Positions 40,801-43,859 of a DNA stretch of 43,859 bases are shown one piece after another. Positions within the stretch are counted from its first letter, which is position 1. Every line of letters starts with the position of its first letter. The DNA is from a virus. The notes under the pieces are model-generated. The model was not told where the DNA came from, ran no database searches, and saw only the letters and a program-made list of their open reading frames with translations. Both the position numbers and the translations under genes were made by a program. The stretch lies in IMG/VR virus record IMGVR_UViG_3300042898_000581, positions 1-43,859 of that record. The stretch is one strand, 5' to 3'.

Positions 40801-42010
40801 GATCATATTTAGATAGATCAGGTTCCCAACTAAAGTCAAAACTGTTTTTTATAACATAAGGGGGTATTTCCCAGTTATCCATACACGGTTTACGGGTAGC
40901 ACGTTCTTCCATGTATTTGTATTCTGTTGCACCCTTAACTACATATTGAATAGATATTTTATCTTCAGGTTTATTCCATTGATTACCCCAAGCATAGATA
41001 TAAGGAGGGCTCCATGGATCAGGTTGCCATGAATAATCTATGCCATGACTATTTTCTAAATGTTCAAATCTAGAACTATTAGGCAATAACTTTGCCTTCA
41101 TTGATGTAGCATTAATGTATTTCCGTTCAGTTGCTCCGGTAACGTAATACTCAACAGTCGGCATAATTTCACCTGGATATTGAGTATTTCCGAATACATA
41201 AATATAGGCAGGTTCGTTTGGATCAGGTCTCCAACTAAAGTCAAACGTAGATTTGTCTATAGATTTCCATATCTTCCACTTATCCCATTCAGGTACTACC
41301 GTAACATCATTGCTCATGTACTTGCGCTCTGTTGCATCTTCAACATGATATTCAAGTGTTGGCTCTATTTCAGCACTTATATATTTGTTACCCCAAGTAT
41401 AAATGAATGCAGGTTCTCTTGGATCAGGTCTCCAACTAAAGTCAAAATTTAATTTATCTACTGATTGTATTTCTACCCACTTATCCCATTCAGGCAATAA
41501 TTCTACTACCTCAGTCATGTATTTTATATTAGTTGCACCTTCAACATGATATTCTATGTAATGTTTAACTTCTACTGGATAGAATTTGCAACCCCATTTA
41601 TATATATAGGGTAGGTCATATGGATCGGGTTCCCAACTAAAATCAAATTTTAATTCATCTATTTTTTCTAATACTACCCAATTATCATTCTTTATATTTT
41701 TTCTAGGTATCGGTTCAACATCTGCACGATATATAATAATTTCAACATGTTGTTTGGGGCATAACCACGTGCCACTATCTTTATGGCGGGTACTTGGCCA
41801 AACGTTATTATATTCACTAGTCCAAACTTCATCATCCGGCAAAAAGTCAAAATCCCATTCCCAATCAAATTTAGAGTAATCACAATATTCATTGATTATC
41901 CAAAAATGTTCTGTTGTTGCTAACTGTCTGGCATGTGAGAGTGACGTTGCATATTGCTCTCTTGGATGGACGTTGGGCTTTTGTCCATAATAAAATACAT
42001 CTCTTATCAT
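37877..42010 (-). CDS. Giant repeat protein with FDFSWxPDP units
   Basis: A 1377-residue protein with about 13-14 repeats. A typical unit has FDFSWHPDPxxPPYIYQFG, a short variable stretch, GGPxYxVxGATExKYxD and then WxIP. The N-terminal part (FYYGQKPNVHPREQYATS, FWIINEYCDYSKFDWEWDFD) and C-terminal part (VASYHAAAKASSTPWMFTVF, LRLSYDWPW) lack perfect repeats and may be separate domains. I recall similar units in environmental T4-like phages, but no biochemical role. The C-terminal part could be glycosyltransferase-like; I cannot establish this. Its position next to an epimerase gene suggests surface or glycan functions. Its stop is next to the tmRNA. Confidence 0.8.
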   Translation of the reverse strand: MIRDVFYYGQKPNVHPREQYATSLSHARQLATTEHFWIINEYCDYSKFDWEWDFDFLPDDEVWTSEYNNVWPSTRHKDSGTWLCPKQHVEIIIYRADVEPIPRKNIKNDNWVVLEKIDELKFDFSWEPDPYDLPYIYKWGCKFYPVEVKHYIEYHVEGATNIKYMTEVVELLPEWDKWVEIQSVDKLNFDFSWRPDPREPAFIYTWGNKYISAEIEPTLEYHVEDATERKYMSNDVTVVPEWDKWKIWKSIDKSTFDFSWRPDPNEPAYIYVFGNTQYPGEIMPTVEYYVTGATERKYINATSMKAKLLPNSSRFEHLENSHGIDYSWQPDPWSPPYIYAWGNQWNKPEDKISIQYVVKGATEYKYMEERATRKPCMDNWEIPPYVIKNSFDFSWEPDLSKYDPPYIYQFGTIHQKTGGPRYVVPGATEVKYIDDVKAHVVAWRFTNWLIPRNVDQKSFDWSWHPDDTEPAYIYQFPSTWSKTGGPKFTVEGATETKYLDYPIAKVKQDMTHWSIPAGLDTSEFDFSWHPNIDDEPMVYQFGTQWQKTDGPIFTAPLCNENTLVKYMDLFKAKRLPDKVNWDIPDNIEEFDYSWHPDSTEPAYIYQFPSTWDKIGGPRYIATGATDIKYIDYPIAKIKQNFTHWVIPAGFDKTIFDFSWHPDPHSPPYIYQFGTVLEDIHLQDGPKYITPGNAGEIVFLENILISEDSVIQYPQYYIETTLDRLIEQHSNEIFWALRKNIDYTTFDFSWKPTKEQAFNINTFGSPDSETTQTYLVNGKMWQQGYKDISFIENTKLNEEYLSKLFKPVDAFFVDKGNKESAIRFEQLKLKFPNITKTRYLNSWVDTINRCINKSTTELCWILNSELDYTNFEFNYYPNPWQMTMVHVFGTQWSHWGSTFMVNKETFVEDTKYVKIIEHLSNLNFVKTKRAVASNCLYDVYLIDYGNDSTVELLIKSKCENVHTITYKNNYLTTLNSLLNELDTKKDHYIWVCSSICDYTNFDFTYICDPFSLEQLHVFPSDKQKFGDTFFVNVNKLRNLVDGIYRLENIEKINFNQHQRVKRLPAPSFVTEDTHLNFKKHTYNFPYAIFTTSDNVIASEVNDEPISMWSKESKNILITNAGGTRVIIPKEANDYVEKELYDYPYIAKATKIGQSKPLDIVFLSNGEIGADENYEHLLKVTDKLPNRVVRVDGINGRVASYHAAAKASSTPWMFTVFAKLEVNNKFDWTWQPDRLQVPKHYIFHATNPVNGLVYGHQAMIAYNKEITLGNMGKGLDFTLDNEHEVVDIDSGVANYNTDEFSTWRTSFREAIKLRLEDSTISKHRLKIWSTVGEGNFAQYSINGALDAVEYYEQVNGELDKLRLSYDWPWLKEYFNTKYN

Positions 42011-42037
42011 TTGATTATTTAATAGTGTATTGTATTA

Positions 42038-42955
42038 TTAAATAATTCTTTTATGTTTCCACAAATCAATAGCCATATCTAATCCGTCATTTAAATTAAC
42101 TTTTGGACTCCAACCCAATAAACGTTCTGCTTTTGCATGAGTAGAGTTTAATACATATATCTCACCGTCACGTTTTGGTTTAGTGTTCCAATTAACCGTG
42201 CCTTTCCAATTCAACTTACTTGCAATCATATTAACTAATTCTTCAATTGTAACTGCATTGTCGGGTCCACAACAAAAGAATTCTTTACGTGCTTTATCTG
42301 GATTAGCCAATACTACTTCATATAAATCTAGCAAGTCATCAATCCATAAAAAGTTTCTATATGGCTTTCCATAACCTAAATTAATTTCGTTTGGATTACT
42401 TAACATTTGTGTAATAATTTGTTCTACTACAAAGAAATCATTATCATTTCTGCCGTATGTGTTAGTCTGTCTTAATGCACAGAAAGGAAAATTGAATGCT
42501 CTACCAGCATATTCTAAATAATGCTCACACGCAAGTTTAGCAACAGCATACGGGGCATTGGGATGTTGTTTAGTTTCTTCAGTAAACGCCGGTAATACAA
42601 AATCTTTACCATGTTCAATTAAATCACTTTCCGGTTGCCATCCATACGTTTCCATAGTGGAACTAAACAAAAACAATTCTAGATTCTTAAGTTTTCTTGC
42701 ACATTCAATAAGATTAACTGTACCTACATAATTAATCTCGCTAAAAGTGATTTGTTCATAAAAACTCTTTTCAACTTCTGTTCTTGCTGCCAAATGTATA
42801 ATCATATCTGGATTAACTTCTTGAAGACGCTGGTCTACTTTTGCCAACTCTAATAAATCACAACCCAAATCATGTATTTCATATTTGTGTTGTAATCTTT
42901 TTTGTAAGTATCCACCTATAAATCCACTAAGTCCTGTTACTAATACTTTTTTCAT
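42038..42955 (-). CDS. NAD-dependent nucleotide-sugar epimerase/dehydratase
   Basis: A 305-residue extended SDR protein. GLSGFIG (8-14) binds NAD(P), SSTMETYG near 98-105 supplies the catalytic Ser/Thr region, and YAVAK (Y136/K140) is the catalytic pair. The C-terminal part, including WIDDLLDLYEVV, is typical of GalE/RmlB-like enzymes. It makes or rearranges a nucleotide-linked sugar. The start overlaps the previous gene by 29 bases. The substrate is unknown. Paralogue of the 13130-14098 gene, but clearly different in sequence. Confidence 0.9.
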   Translation of the reverse strand: MKKVLVTGLSGFIGGYLQKRLQHKYEIHDLGCDLLELAKVDQRLQEVNPDMIIHLAARTEVEKSFYEQITFSEINYVGTVNLIECARKLKNLELFLFSSTMETYGWQPESDLIEHGKDFVLPAFTEETKQHPNAPYAVAKLACEHYLEYAGRAFNFPFCALRQTNTYGRNDNDFFVVEQIITQMLSNPNEINLGYGKPYRNFLWIDDLLDLYEVVLANPDKARKEFFCCGPDNAVTIEELVNMIASKLNWKGTVNWNTKPKRDGEIYVLNSTHAKAERLLGWSPKVNLNDGLDMAIDLWKHKRII

Positions 42956-43859
42956 TTTTTAATCCTTTTAAATAATTTTTAAATTCTTCTACTCTAGCAT
43001 ACACATGATTTTTATTATGTGTTACAATCTCAGTCCACTCATTATACATATTCTCTAAATCTTTGGTTAAACATATATCCTTAACAATTTCTGTTATACG
43101 AAATACTCGGTTTGTATGATTAGTTATAGTATCATAATCTTCATCCCAAAATTTATCAAATGTTTTATACCCAGCTATCTTAAGATGTTCCAATGCATAT
43201 GGCACCGATTGTATTATAAAAGGATGTTCATATAACATCGCTCTAATAATCTTTTCTGTATAAAAAAATCCTGTTTTCATGTCAGTTGCTTCGTCAAATC
43301 TACTTTCTGATACGATGCTAAAATATGACCTGTCATAATATTCCGCTAAATTTTCCTTATTGCCAAATCCCATCCATGATCCGGTGTACGTACTACGGTT
43401 TCTGTCCGTCAGTGCTGATTGGTCAAGAACAGCCGATTGCAAATCTATTTCATCAATAATCTTAATCCATTCTTCATTTTTATATGTATTTTTTATATAT
43501 TCAATCAATGGTAAACTTGTTGAAGTGCTTTCGGCAGGAATTGAGATAAACCCGTACTTATTCAAATCTTCTTTTGTAAAAGTGACATGTGACATTAATC
43601 TATCTAATGTGTATCGCCTAGCTAATTTAATAAATTTTTTATCTCTTTCACATTTAGTTGGGTGATATTGTGGTAATTTTTTTAGACTCCATATTTCAGC
43701 CATTGGCATATGTATTAAATTGTTTCTATATGATTCATTTAGTATTCCTAATATGTCCGGGTGAAATATAGAAGTTGACCATATATAAAAATCCCTACAG
43801 GTTCCAAATTCTTTCAGGAACAGATCAAATATTCTATTGATAACATCTATCTCACAATC
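42927..43859 (-). CDS. Unidentified protein, 5' end beyond the window
   Basis: The reading frame stays open from 42927 to the end of the window, at least 310 residues. An internal Met at 43709 is not necessarily the start; upstream codons such as FGTCRDFYIWSTSIFHPD continue the same frame. The C-terminal half has segments like YDRSYFSIVSESRFDEATD and FYTEKIIRAMLYEHPFII, reminiscent of the EK..RA.....PFI motif in some glycosyltransferases. The overlap with the epimerase start supports a glycan pathway, but this is a guess. Confidence 0.7.
   Translation of the reverse strand, partial: DCEIDVINRIFDLFLKEFGTCRDFYIWSTSIFHPDILGILNESYRNNLIHMPMAEIWSLKKLPQYHPTKCERDKKFIKLARRYTLDRLMSHVTFTKEDLNKYGFISIPAESTSTSLPLIEYIKNTYKNEEWIKIIDEIDLQSAVLDQSALTDRNRSTYTGSWMGFGNKENLAEYYDRSYFSIVSESRFDEATDMKTGFFYTEKIIRAMLYEHPFIIQSVPYALEHLKIAGYKTFDKFWDEDYDTITNHTNRVFRITEIVKDICLTKDLENMYNEWTEIVTHNKNHVYARVEEFKNYLKGLKNEKSISNRT

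Noticed and set aside
43709-43709. Start codon of the last gene at 43709
   Set aside because: The frame continues open to the window end, so the gene is probably longer and its start lies outside.

Overview
This window looks like an interior segment of a lytic, T4-like (myovirus-type) phage genome. Every supported gene lies on the minus strand, so the text below follows transcription, right to left. Phage evidence includes a T4-type large terminase (6071-7618), gp32-type ssDNA-binding protein (1419-2423), UvsX/RecA recombinase (61-1128), thymidylate synthase, a spanin-like lysis cluster, repeat-built fibre or adhesin genes, and many TATAAATA-like T4 late promoters just upstream of start codons. 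I see no integrase, repressor or attachment site. Host clues point to a betaproteobacterium, probably aquatic and AT-rich: a porin gene, a BPSL0761-type protein, and a tmRNA of the circularly permuted class with an ANDSQFALAA tag. The host call is inference.

Layout in transcription order: (1) 43859-37877, a surface-type block with an unidentified gene cut by the window edge, an NAD-dependent sugar epimerase and a 1377-residue repeat protein. (2) 37870-37503, the only gene-free stretch above 300 bases, filled by a permuted two-piece tmRNA gene whose intervening segment carries a 23-codon ORF, ended by a terminator. (3) 37489-33312, a putative capsid-targeted protein with a toxin-like fold, two large exported low-complexity proteins whose genes overlap at a signal peptide, and small membrane proteins. 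(4) 33269-29836, a host-like cassette: periplasmic amino-acid-binding protein, DAACS-type transporter, membrane protein, 20-codon membrane peptide, Asp/Glu racemase. (5) 29741-21488, a DUF4214-like protein, a fibre-associated protein, an outer-membrane porin, and four adhesins built from FN3, Ig-like, glycine-rich and six-fold propeller-like repeats. (6) 21402-14091, a sigma70-driven block with a MoxR-type ATPase and VWA-metallopeptidase pair, small conserved phage genes, a methyltransferase and thymidylate synthase. (7) 14098-11125, epimerase, DegT aminotransferase and radical SAM enzyme. (8) 11113-7683, spanin-like genes, a structural protein, two capsid-targeted paralogues and a methyltransferase. 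(9) 7618-1, terminase, two large structural or core candidates, gp32, a BPSL0761 protein and UvsX.

The genes suggest late transcription by a T4-like sigma factor read from short TATAAATA elements, in several places so close to the ATG that mRNAs would be leaderless. Sigma70 promoters serve the replication and AAA/VWA blocks. The most unusual content is the permuted tmRNA with a nested ORF, the transport/racemase cassette, the porin, and at least three proteins with T4 internal-protein-like N-terminal capsid-targeting sequences. All functional calls come from reading motifs by eye; no database search was run.
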